Positions 52,090-60,405 of a stretch of 64,000 bases of DNA are shown piece after piece. The stretch lies in the NCBI RefSeq assembly GCF_032598785.1, contig NZ_CP102984.1; one strand, given 5' to 3'. Below the pieces are notes generated by a model. That model ran no database searches. It was given only the letters and a program-made list of their open reading frames with translations, and was not told the origin of the DNA. Each line of letters opens with the position of its first letter. Positions within the stretch are counted from its first letter, which is position 1. Both the position numbers and the translations under genes were made by a program. The DNA comes from Terrisporobacter petrolearius. Its GTDB lineage: Bacteria > Bacillota > Clostridia > Peptostreptococcales > Peptostreptococcaceae.

Positions 52090-54249
52090 ATGACAGATAA
52101 ATTAAAAGAATCATTACTAGGCCTAATTAGTGATAACCATTACAATCCTCTTAAAAAGGAAGAATTAGCGCTGATTTTTAATATACACCCAGCAGAAATG
52201 CCAATGTTCTATAACTTTTTAGACGAATTAGAAGAAGACGGTTATATAGTTAGAACAAAAAAAGGAAGAGTCATGTCTCCAAATCAAATGGGACTATTTG
52301 TGGGGAAATTTGTTTCTCACAGAAAAGGTTATGGATTTGTTGAGTCTGACGAAGAATTTAAACAAGATTTATTTATTCCAAAAGACGATATAAATGGAGC
52401 ACTTCACAATGATAGAGTTATGGCAGAGATTGTAACACCTGCTACAGATGACAGAAGAGCTGAAGGAAAAGTTATTAAAATAATAAAAAGAGAAGTAACT
52501 AGAGTTGTTGGTTTATTCCAAGAAAACAAGAGCTTTGGTTTTGTTGTGCCTGATGACAAGAAATTTAACCAAGATATATTTATACCAAAGAGAGTTTTCT
52601 CTGGAGCAAAAAATGACGACAAAGTAGTTTGTGAAATTACAGTTTGGCCACAAGAAAACAGAAAACCAGAAGGTAAAATAATAGAAGTACTTGGTCAAAA
52701 GGGTGAAAGAGGAGTAGAAATTGACTCAATAATTAGAGCTCATGGACTTCCAGAAGAATTCCCTAAAAAAGTCATAGAGGAAGCTAATCATGTGGCTGAC
52801 CAAGATTTAGGCGATGAAATAGGAAGAAGAGTTGACTTGAGAGATCTTAACATATTCACAATAGATGGTGAAGATGCTAAAGACTTGGATGATGCTATTT
52901 CTATAGAAGTATTGCCAAATGGTAACTACAAACTGGGGGTACATATTGCCGATGTTACTCACTATGTAAAAGAAAAGAATAAGTTAGACAAAGAAGCTTT
53001 AAAAAGAGCCACATCTGTTTACTTAGTAGATAAAGTAATACCAATGTTACCAAAACAATTATCAAACGGTGTTTGTTCACTAAATCCATTTGAAGATAAG
53101 TTAACTTTATCTTGTCTAATGGAAATTGATAGTCATGGCAAAGTTGTTAATTCTGAAATTGCTGAAACAGTTATTAACTCAAAAGCCAGAATGACTTACA
53201 CAGAAGTATCAGACATACTAGAAAAAGACGATGAAAAATTAAAGAAAACATTCGCAGCTCAAGTGGATGATTTTATAAAAGCTGAAAAATTAGCTAGAAT
53301 TTTAATGGAAAGAAGAAGAATAAGAGGAGCAATCGACTTTGACTTCCCAGAAGCCAAAATAATATTAAATGGTGATGGTGAAGTTGCTGATATAAAACAC
53401 TACGAAAGAAGAATATCAAACAAAATGATAGAAGAGTTCATGCTTATAGCTAACGAAACTGTGGCAGAGCATTTCTATTGGTTACAGCTACCTTTTGTTT
53501 ATAGAATACATGAGACTCCATCAGCAGAGAAGATGGAAGACCTTAAGAAATTTATAGCCACATTTGGATACACTATAAAAGGTGACTTAGAAAATGTTCA
53601 TCCAAAAGAAATCCAAGGAATAGTGGAAAAAATAAAAGGAACTAAGGAAGAAGAATCTATAAGTACAATAGCGCTACGTTCTATGAAACAAGCCAAATAT
53701 TCACCACAATGTGTAGGGCACTTTGGACTGGCAGCAAAATACTACTGTCACTTTACTTCTCCAATCAGAAGATACCCAGACTTACAAATTCATAGAATAA
53801 TAAAAGAGCAATTAAACAATAAGATTAACAACAAGAGACAAGAACAACTAGCTCATATAGTTGAATATGCATCTACTCAATCATCAGAAAGAGAAAGAGC
53901 TGCAGAACTTGCTGAAAGAGACGTTCACGACTACTACAAAGCATGCTATATGGCTGACAAAGTTGGTCAAGAATTTGAGGGTACTGTATCAAGTGTAACT
54001 TCATTTGGTATGTTTATAGAATTAGAAAATACAGTAGAAGGTCTTATAAGACTTGCTAATATGAGAGATGATTATTATATTTATAATCAAGAAACTTACA
54101 CAATCATGGGTGAGAGAACTCACAAAACATTTAAGATTGGTGATACTGTAAGAATAAAAGTTGACAATGTAAATGTGGACTTTAGAGAAATAGATTTTGC
54201 ACTTGTATCTAAGCTAGAAGAAAGTCATATTGAAGAAGATTTAAAATAA
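52090..54249 (+). CDS. rnr: ribonuclease R
   Basis: A 719-residue 3'-to-5' exoribonuclease. Order of domains: N-terminal winged helix (about 1-65), cold-shock/OB folds (65-220, GKFVSHRKGYGFVE and GLFQENKSFGFVVPD), the RNB catalytic core (220-580, with D in DGEDAKDLDDAISIE and YCHFTSPIRRYPDLQIHR) and a C-terminal S1 domain (about 630-710, VTSFGMFIELENTVEGLIR). It digests structured RNA and takes part in tmRNA-linked quality control. The start has AGGAGGG. Often found just after secG; here it is not. Confidence 0.97.
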   Translation: MTDKLKESLLGLISDNHYNPLKKEELALIFNIHPAEMPMFYNFLDELEEDGYIVRTKKGRVMSPNQMGLFVGKFVSHRKGYGFVESDEEFKQDLFIPKDDINGALHNDRVMAEIVTPATDDRRAEGKVIKIIKREVTRVVGLFQENKSFGFVVPDDKKFNQDIFIPKRVFSGAKNDDKVVCEITVWPQENRKPEGKIIEVLGQKGERGVEIDSIIRAHGLPEEFPKKVIEEANHVADQDLGDEIGRRVDLRDLNIFTIDGEDAKDLDDAISIEVLPNGNYKLGVHIADVTHYVKEKNKLDKEALKRATSVYLVDKVIPMLPKQLSNGVCSLNPFEDKLTLSCLMEIDSHGKVVNSEIAETVINSKARMTYTEVSDILEKDDEKLKKTFAAQVDDFIKAEKLARILMERRRIRGAIDFDFPEAKIILNGDGEVADIKHYERRISNKMIEEFMLIANETVAEHFYWLQLPFVYRIHETPSAEKMEDLKKFIATFGYTIKGDLENVHPKEIQGIVEKIKGTKEEESISTIALRSMKQAKYSPQCVGHFGLAAKYYCHFTSPIRRYPDLQIHRIIKEQLNNKINNKRQEQLAHIVEYASTQSSERERAAELAERDVHDYYKACYMADKVGQEFEGTVSSVTSFGMFIELENTVEGLIRLANMRDDYYIYNQETYTIMGERTHKTFKIGDTVRIKVDNVNVDFREIDFALVSKLEESHIEEDLK

Positions 54250-54257
54250 TAATAAAT

Positions 54258-54289
54258 AAAAAAGAGAGGATATATATCCTCTCTTTTTT
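54258..54289. terminator. terminator after rnr
   Basis: A 32-base perfect palindrome (A-run, AGAGAGGATATATATCCTCTCT, T-run). No smpB follows, although rnr-smpB is a common pair. Confidence 0.9.
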
Positions 54290-54455
54290 ATTCAAGTCAC
54301 CTATTAACTTTTAATTGTTAAGTTTGTAGAATTATGTATTAATAACTTAAAATAAAGTAAGGTTATTTAACCTCAATGTAACACATTTCGCGAAATATTA
54401 AGTTACAATTATCTTAAGATATTTCAAAATTAAAAATAATTGGAGTGTTGTTGTT

Positions 54456-54851
54456 ATGCTTAAGGTTATTAATTCTATTGGAAGTAATATTAAAACTAGT
54501 GATGGAAAAAGTGCAAGTAGGTGTAATAAAGCAGCAGGAGCAGAAAAAATCTATGAAAAAAAAGAGTATATTATTTTAAAAGTTAAAAAAGGCTACATAG
54601 TATATAACACAAAAAAAGTATTTGAAAATGGTCATACCCATCTTCAAAGTTTTGAAATGTCAAAGACGATTATTGACAATAGTATAAGAAAGAAAAGACC
54701 AAAAACTAATAATATTTATTTAATAGAAAGTCATATCAGGGTTACTAATGACAGTAAGTATAAGCAAACATTAGAAGAGTTAATAGAAGCAAAAAAAGAT
54801 AAAACTAAAGATAACAAATATCATAACAGAAGTTATTTCAATGCTTGTTAA
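54456..54851 (+). CDS. hypothetical basic protein, 131 aa
   Basis: Not recognised. The N-terminal half has a short beta-type run (YIILKVKKGYIVYNTKKVF) followed by EMSKTIIDNSIRKKRPKTNN and a lysine-rich helical tail; it ends FNAC. It is strongly basic and has no signal peptide or membrane helix. The ribosome-binding site is TTGGAGTG. It is a single gene between the rnr terminator and a bidirectional terminator shared with hcp. The 160 bases before it hold no clear promoter. Confidence 0.7.
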   Translation: MLKVINSIGSNIKTSDGKSASRCNKAAGAEKIYEKKEYIILKVKKGYIVYNTKKVFENGHTHLQSFEMSKTIIDNSIRKKRPKTNNIYLIESHIRVTNDSKYKQTLEELIEAKKDKTKDNKYHNRSYFNAC

Positions 54852-54853
54852 AT

Positions 54854-54896
54854 AGAAAAAAAGAACCACCAATGGAAAACCCATTGGTGGTTCTTA
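54854..54896. terminator. bidirectional terminator between the 131-aa gene and hcp
   Basis: A perfect 15-bp stem (54861-54875 with 54881-54895), loop AAAAC, with A-run on one side that becomes U on the hcp transcript. Confidence 0.88.
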
Positions 54897-54952
54897 TCTC
54901 TATACTAAAGGGGGGATAGAGATGGGGAGTATTTTATAATTTTATTGGGGTT

Positions 54953-56677
54953 TTATTGCTCTAAAAACATTTTTAAATCATCTTCAACATTTGTTATTCC
55001 ACCAATTCCAAAGTTTTCAACTAAAACATTAGCAACATTTGGTGATAAGAATGCTGGTAGAGTTGGTCCTAGGTGTATGTTTTTTACTCCTAAGTATAGT
55101 AATGATAATAATACTATTACAGCTTTTTGCTCATACCAAGCTATGTTGAAAGCTATTGGTAATTCATTTATATCTTGTAATTCAAATACTTCTTTAAGTT
55201 TTAATGCTATTAAAGCTAATGAGTAAGAGTCATTACATTGACCTGCATCTAAAACTCTTGGTATACCATTTATATCTCCAAGATTTAATTTGTTGTATTT
55301 GTATTTTGCACAACCTGCTGTTAATATTACAGTATCTTTTGGTAAGGCTTTTGCAAAATCAGTATAATAATTTCTTGATTTAGCTCTTCCATCGCATCCT
55401 GCCATTACGAAGAATTTCTTTATTGCTCCAGATTTAACTGCATCTACTACAGCATCAGCTAAAGCAAATACTTGATTATGAGCAAATCCTCCTACTATTT
55501 CTCCTCTTTCTATTTCTGTTGGAGGAGCACACTTTTTAGCTTGTTCTATTATTTGAGAGAAGTCTTTGTTATCTTCACTTTCTCCTTTTATATGCTTAAC
55601 TCCAGCAAAACCTGCTGCACCTGTAGTGTATATTCTATCTTTGTAGCTATCTTTTGGAGGTACTATACAGTTTGTAGTCATTAATATTGGTCCATTGAAA
55701 GATTCAAACTCTTCTTTTTGCTTCCACCAAGCATTTCCGTAATTTCCTGCAAAGTGAGAATATTTTTTGAATGCTGGATAGTAGTGAGCTGGCAACATTT
55801 CAGAGTGAGTATAAACATCTACACCAGAACCCTCTGTTTGTTTTAATAATAATTCTAAGTCTTTTAGGTCATGTCCAGATACAAGTATACCTGGATTATT
55901 TCTTACACCTATATTAACTTTAGTTATTTCTGGGTGTCCGTAAGTTCCAGTATTTGCACTATCTAAAAGAGCCATTCCATCAACACCAACTTTACCAGTT
56001 TCTAAAGTTAAAGCTATTAATTCATCAATAGTTAAACTATCATCTAAAGTTTTTGCTAATGTGCTTTGCATAAATGCATTTACTTCTTCACTGTCATACC
56101 CTAATGCATTTGCATGTTTCATATATGCTGACAGACCTTTTAATCCATAGATTATAAGTTCTCTTAAACTTCTTATATCTTCATCCTTAGTTGCAAGTAC
56201 TCCAACTTTAGTTGATTTTTCATCTAATACTGTGTCTATATTAGCTACTTTTTTTCCACTTCCAAGAACTGCATGTTTTATTTTACTTAATAAATTTACT
56301 TTAGTATCTATTTCAGCATTTGAACTTGCATTCCATAATGCTGCTTCTGATAAATTATTTTTGTTTTTTAACTTAGCTAATAAAGATTCTTTAGTAGTTA
56401 AAGTTTCCTTAACTCTTTCATAGAATATTGCATCATCAAAGTTAGCATTTGTTATTGTAGTAAATAAGTTTATAGTTATTAAGTGATTAACCTCTCCGCT
56501 TACTTTTTTGCCTTCCGATCTAAGTCTTGTTGTTACTTCTGATAATCCTTTTGTTGTATATATTAATAAATCCTGCATTCTTGATAAATCAGGTGATTTA
56601 CCACATACTCCAAATTTTGTACATCCTGTGCATCCTGCCGTTTCTTGACATTGGAAACAAAACATTTTATTTTCCAT
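54953..56677 (-). CDS. hcp: hydroxylamine reductase / hybrid-cluster protein
   Basis: A 574-residue iron-sulfur enzyme. The N-terminal cluster ligands are CFQCQETAGCTGC and GVCGK (Cys near 7, 10, 16, 19, 25). The hybrid-cluster ligands appear as GHDLKD (His), VYTHSEMLPAH (Glu), TTNCIVPP (Cys), AGCDGRA, TAGCAKYK and NDSYSLALIALKLKEVF. It reduces hydroxylamine or nitric oxide during nitrosative stress in anaerobes. The ATG has an AAAGGAGATG site. A CRP/FNR-type palindrome 117 bases upstream sits at the expected activator position. Confidence 0.97.
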   Translation of the reverse strand: MENKMFCFQCQETAGCTGCTKFGVCGKSPDLSRMQDLLIYTTKGLSEVTTRLRSEGKKVSGEVNHLITINLFTTITNANFDDAIFYERVKETLTTKESLLAKLKNKNNLSEAALWNASSNAEIDTKVNLLSKIKHAVLGSGKKVANIDTVLDEKSTKVGVLATKDEDIRSLRELIIYGLKGLSAYMKHANALGYDSEEVNAFMQSTLAKTLDDSLTIDELIALTLETGKVGVDGMALLDSANTGTYGHPEITKVNIGVRNNPGILVSGHDLKDLELLLKQTEGSGVDVYTHSEMLPAHYYPAFKKYSHFAGNYGNAWWKQKEEFESFNGPILMTTNCIVPPKDSYKDRIYTTGAAGFAGVKHIKGESEDNKDFSQIIEQAKKCAPPTEIERGEIVGGFAHNQVFALADAVVDAVKSGAIKKFFVMAGCDGRAKSRNYYTDFAKALPKDTVILTAGCAKYKYNKLNLGDINGIPRVLDAGQCNDSYSLALIALKLKEVFELQDINELPIAFNIAWYEQKAVIVLLSLLYLGVKNIHLGPTLPAFLSPNVANVLVENFGIGGITNVEDDLKMFLEQ

Positions 56678-56765
56678 TTGTACATCTCCTTTTAAATGTG
56701 TATTTTATTTACCCTTTTAAGATAAAACATAATCATTTTTACAATTTCTTAATTAATATAATCAA

Positions 56766-56807
56766 ATTATATCTGAAATATTTTATAAATGATGTAACAT
56801 ATGTTAC
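56766..56807 (-). promoter_or_regulatory. hcp promoter with CRP/FNR-type (HcpR-like) operator
   Basis: The perfect palindrome GTAACATATGTTAC is at 56794-56807. A minus-strand -10 TATAAT is at 56766-56771. The two centres are 32 bp apart, which puts the palindrome at about -41.5, the class II activator position. HcpR of the CRP/FNR family is known to control hcp genes; its recognition here is inferred. Confidence 0.75.
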
Positions 56808-56976
56808 GAACTTATATTAAATATAATTTAATTTCACAAAAATTTATCTAAATTAAAAGATGTATAAATCATGCTTGTTCCAAGTCTGTCATAAATTAAG
56901 CATAGATAATGTAGAAATATGGCCTATTTTGTTTTATTATGGTAATAGTGCTTTTTGATGAAAAGGGAGGGAAGAT

Positions 56977-58335
56977 ATGAGGAAAAAATATATAGAAATA
57001 GTAAATGGAATAACAGATTATTATAAGGAATCAGTAAATTTATTAGATGAAGAAGAAAAAAGTAAGGTTATTACAATTACTTTAGAGAAATTTGGACTAA
57101 TAAGAGTTGTGTTAAAAAATATAAATAAAGAAAAAATTTATTATAATTCAGAAAATTATAAGGCCATAGAAAATGGTCCAGTTCAAATTAGTAAAATAGA
57201 AAGAGGGTATTTAGTTGCATCAATAGGTGAGTGTAATAATGAGCCAGTAGTTTTTACTTATGAGTGTGATGATGTAGATTTTGAGTTAGATCTTTATAAC
57301 TATAGCAATTTAAAAATAAATAAAAAGTATATTAAGGATGATTATAGAGTTAAGCTAGGAAACCAAATAGCACATAATTTATTAATGAAGCATGCTACTT
57401 TAGGTGATGAATTTTTAAATGAAAAAGAAAAAAATATTTTGCCTGTGGCTATGTGGATAGCTATTTTAGATTCAAGCCAAAATTTTATAGACTTGCCAGA
57501 TTATAATAAAATTTTCGATTTGTTTATACAATATAATGGAAAATATGAAAAAGAAGAGTTTTTACAAAAAGCCATACAAATAGAAAAGGATTATGAAGAT
57601 ATAAAAGAAGTAAGAAAAGTATGCAAAATAATGGAGAATTGTCTTGATAATTTACAGTTCTCTTCAGATAGAAATGGCTACTCAAAAATGGAAGAAAAGT
57701 TAATAAATCATTTATGTTTTTGGAATAGTTTAGAACCAGTATATAGAGTTTATACTGATTTTACTAACTATATGAAAGATGCTTGTGAAAGTTTTGAAAC
57801 TAATAATCCAAATGAAAATATAGAAATAGAAAATTATATAAAAAATAAAGTAGGAAACAAACTTGTTAAAGTTGGGTTTGAAGAAGAATTTCCTTTTTAC
57901 AGAATAAAAACAGAAGAGAAGGTCTATGTGCTAGAGTTTGAGATTGTTAACAATCAAAAAGTAAATATAAAGATGCTTCAAGAAATACTTGATGAAAGTT
58001 GTGAATTAGAAGAACTACTAAATATGATGGATTACAAATATTTAAAACCAGAAGATATAAAAGGATGGGATGAGGAAATTTGTAAAACCAAAGAGAATAT
58101 AGATGAAGAGGTAGATATAATACTAGATTGTTTATTAGTAGATAAGACTCTATCTAAACAAAATGGTAAATTGGGAATAATAGGTGGAATAATCGCGGCT
58201 GTAATTTCTTATTTATTATGGGATTTATCTATTTTAATCTGTGGAGTAATAGGAATTGTTACCTGCATAATTTTAGTTACTATTGAGAAATATGCAAAAA
58301 TATTTATGACCATTTGGAAAGAGGAGGACAAATAA
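56977..58335 (+). CDS. hypothetical protein with C-terminal membrane segments, 452 aa
   Basis: Not recognised. The first ~390 residues are soluble, acidic and mixed in secondary structure (IEIVNGITDYYKESVNLLDEE at the start, GEEVDIILDCLLVD late). The end carries two adjacent hydrophobic segments (LGIIGGIIAAVISYLLWDL and LICGVIGIVTCIILVTI), so it is a tail-anchored membrane protein. The ribosome-binding site is AAGGGAGGG. It overlaps nothing, and the next gene starts one base after its stop. Both may form one membrane-associated unit. Confidence 0.75.
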   Translation: MRKKYIEIVNGITDYYKESVNLLDEEEKSKVITITLEKFGLIRVVLKNINKEKIYYNSENYKAIENGPVQISKIERGYLVASIGECNNEPVVFTYECDDVDFELDLYNYSNLKINKKYIKDDYRVKLGNQIAHNLLMKHATLGDEFLNEKEKNILPVAMWIAILDSSQNFIDLPDYNKIFDLFIQYNGKYEKEEFLQKAIQIEKDYEDIKEVRKVCKIMENCLDNLQFSSDRNGYSKMEEKLINHLCFWNSLEPVYRVYTDFTNYMKDACESFETNNPNENIEIENYIKNKVGNKLVKVGFEEEFPFYRIKTEEKVYVLEFEIVNNQKVNIKMLQEILDESCELEELLNMMDYKYLKPEDIKGWDEEICKTKENIDEEVDIILDCLLVDKTLSKQNGKLGIIGGIIAAVISYLLWDLSILICGVIGIVTCIILVTIEKYAKIFMTIWKEEDK

Positions 58336-58336
58336 G

Positions 58337-58843
58337 ATGAAAATGAGTAAGAATGATTATATAAAACCTAATAAGATATTTTTTGATAAAGAGTGGGTAA
58401 TGTCTAATATATATGAGATGCAAGAAGAGTTTTTTGAAAAAGGTGAGTTTGCTCTAGGATGCATAGTTGCAGTCAACAATAAGCTTTTTAAAAGAGGATT
58501 TTTAGATTTACCAGGATACATAATATACACTTTTGATGGATATTATGAAGAAAATGTTGAAGAATTTGAGGAACTTGCAAATAAAGTTTATGATCTAGGT
58601 GGAGTAAAGCAAGAGGATAAATCTTTAAAAAAGATAGCTTATTTACTAGAAGATATGATGGAAAATGATTTTGGCATAAGACTGCCTTTAGAAATGACAG
58701 GTGGTAGAGAAGTATTTTTCTCATCAATAATGTTTAATAGAAAGTACTTACCAGGCAAAAAGTTAACAGGAAGAGTCTATCCACTACATATTTTAAGAGG
58801 TAAAAAACCAGATGCAATGCTAATACCACATTGGTATTGGTAG
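58337..58843 (+). CDS. hypothetical protein, 168 aa
   Basis: Not recognised. It is soluble, with N-terminal MKMSKNDYIKPNKIFFDKEW, central helix (NVEEFEELANKVYDLGG) and a C-terminal stretch SSIMFNRKYLPGKKLTGRVY that may be a beta region ending PHWYW. One GGAGGAC site overlaps the upstream gene end. It is translated together with the 452-residue protein. Whether the pair is a toxin-immunity or regulatory pair cannot be told. Confidence 0.72.
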   Translation: MKMSKNDYIKPNKIFFDKEWVMSNIYEMQEEFFEKGEFALGCIVAVNNKLFKRGFLDLPGYIIYTFDGYYEENVEEFEELANKVYDLGGVKQEDKSLKKIAYLLEDMMENDFGIRLPLEMTGGREVFFSSIMFNRKYLPGKKLTGRVYPLHILRGKKPDAMLIPHWYW

Positions 58844-58862
58844 AAAATATAATATTTTTTGC

Positions 58863-58894
58863 AAAAGAATAATCATTATGATTATTCTTTTTTT
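58863..58894 (+). terminator. terminator after the hypothetical pair
   Basis: AAAGAATAATCA pairs with TGATTATTCTTT, three-base loop, followed by a T run to 58894. Confidence 0.88.
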
Positions 58895-58909
58895 GTATAT
58901 GAATGTAAA

Positions 58910-58927
58910 TCTTAACAAAAGTTAAGA
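58910..58927. promoter_or_regulatory. candidate VanR-type operator
   Basis: TCTTAACAAAAGTTAAGA, a perfect 7-bp inverted repeat with a 4-base centre, lies in the spacer before the D,D-carboxypeptidase gene. It could be bound by the response regulator encoded at 59710; inference only. Confidence 0.4.
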
Positions 58928-58989
58928 ATTACTTATTAGGGCCTTAATATTTGTTTTTTATTATGTAATAGAAAAGGAGATGATATATT

Positions 58990-59685
58990 ATGAAATTAAA
59001 AAACAAATTAGTAGGAATTATAGTTATTTTAGGAACGGTAATGTTTGTAGGAGGAATTAATCCTTTAGCAGGATTATCAAATCACAAGAACTCTTACATA
59101 AGTGAAAATAGTGCAAATGCAAGTACAAAGAATAGTAAATATCTTATGTTAGTTAATAAGAAAAAGACATTAAATCTTGATTATGAGCCGGAAAATTTAG
59201 TTAAACCAAATGTGAAATTTCTAAGTAGTACTAGTGAAGAATCTAGACAAATGGATGAAACTGCAGCAAAAGCTTTGGAGGAATTATTCCAAGGAGCTAA
59301 AGAAGAAAATATAACTCTTTTAGGATCTTCAGCATATAGATCTTACAAAAGTCAGGTTAGGGTTCTTAATGATGAGATTAGTTCAAAGGGTGTAAACTAT
59401 GCTAATAAATATGTGGCTAAGCCAGGCAAAAGTGAACACCAAAGTGGATTATCAATAGATGTAACAAATGAGGCCAGATGTTTTGACAAAACAAGTCCAG
59501 AAGCACAGTGGTTAGCAAATAATGCTCACAGGTTTGGGTTTATATTACGTTATTTAGAAGGAAAAGAAGATATTACAGGATATAATTATGAGCCATGGCA
59601 TATTAGATATGTGGGTAAAGATGCAGCAAAAGAGATTCACGAAAGAAACATTACTTTAGAGGAGTATTTAAATCATATGGTATAA
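58990..59685 (+). CDS. VanY-like D-alanyl-D-alanine carboxypeptidase
   Basis: A 231-residue secreted or membrane-anchored M15B peptidase. An N-terminal signal segment (GIIVILGTVMFVGGINPLAG) precedes the catalytic domain with SAYRSYKSQ, the zinc motif SEHQSGLSIDVT and EPWHIRYVG with the second His. It removes the last D-Ala from peptidoglycan stem peptides, which can lower vancomycin binding. It sits 24 bases upstream of a VanR/VanS-type pair, so the two-component system probably controls it. No vanH, ligase or vanX gene follows. Confidence 0.9.
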   Translation: MKLKNKLVGIIVILGTVMFVGGINPLAGLSNHKNSYISENSANASTKNSKYLMLVNKKKTLNLDYEPENLVKPNVKFLSSTSEESRQMDETAAKALEELFQGAKEENITLLGSSAYRSYKSQVRVLNDEISSKGVNYANKYVAKPGKSEHQSGLSIDVTNEARCFDKTSPEAQWLANNAHRFGFILRYLEGKEDITGYNYEPWHIRYVGKDAAKEIHERNITLEEYLNHMV

Positions 59686-59709
59686 TAAGGTAAATATAAG
59701 GAGGGAGTT

Positions 59710-60405
59710 ATGGCTAGTAAAATTCTTGTAATAGATGATGAAAAAGAAATTAGAGATTTAATTGAAATATATTTGAAAAATGAAGGTTACACTGTAATAA
59801 AAGCCAGTAATGGAGAGGAAGCTCTTAAAGTATTGGAAAAAGAAGAAATACAACTTATGATACTAGATATAATGATGCCAAAGATGGATGGAATGGAAGT
59901 ATGCAGAAGAGTTAGAGAACATTTAAATATTCCTATTCCTATTCTTATGCTTAGTGCTAAGTCTGAGGATATGGACAAGATTGCAGGTATTATGACTGGT
60001 GCAGACGATTATTTAACAAAACCTTTTAATCCATTGGAACTATCAGTTAGAGTGAAAGCACTTCTTAGAAGAACTTATTATTTCAACAACATGAACAAAG
60101 AAGACCATATTATAAATATTGAAACTTTGATTATAGATAAAAACAATAGAACAGTTAAAGTTGGAGATACTGAAATACCATTTACAGCTAGAGAGTTTGA
60201 CATTTTATATTTACTAGGTAGTAATAGGGGAAGAGTTTATAGCTCAGAAGAAATATTTACTAAGGTGTGGAAAGAAGATTACTTTGGCTCAAACAATACT
60301 GTTATGGTTCACATGAGTAGAATAAGAGAAAAGTTGGAAAAATATATAGAAGGAAATAAAATAATTCAAACTGTATGGGGAGTTGGTTATAAAATTGAAA
60401 AATAA
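59710..60405 (+). CDS. VanR-type OmpR-family response regulator
   Basis: A 231-residue regulator. The receiver domain has ILVIDDEKEIRDLIEIYLKN, the phospho-Asp in LMILDIMMPKMDG, and the Lys in YLTKPFNPLELSVRVKALLR. The winged-helix domain ends VHMSRIREKLE and TVWGVGYKIEK. The KPFNP and VWGVGYKIEK patterns are close to VanR. It follows the VanY-like gene by 24 bases (GGAGGG site) and overlaps the kinase gene by 23 bases, exactly as in van clusters. Confidence 0.93.
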   Translation: MASKILVIDDEKEIRDLIEIYLKNEGYTVIKASNGEEALKVLEKEEIQLMILDIMMPKMDGMEVCRRVREHLNIPIPILMLSAKSEDMDKIAGIMTGADDYLTKPFNPLELSVRVKALLRRTYYFNNMNKEDHIINIETLIIDKNNRTVKVGDTEIPFTAREFDILYLLGSNRGRVYSSEEIFTKVWKEDYFGSNNTVMVHMSRIREKLEKYIEGNKIIQTVWGVGYKIEK

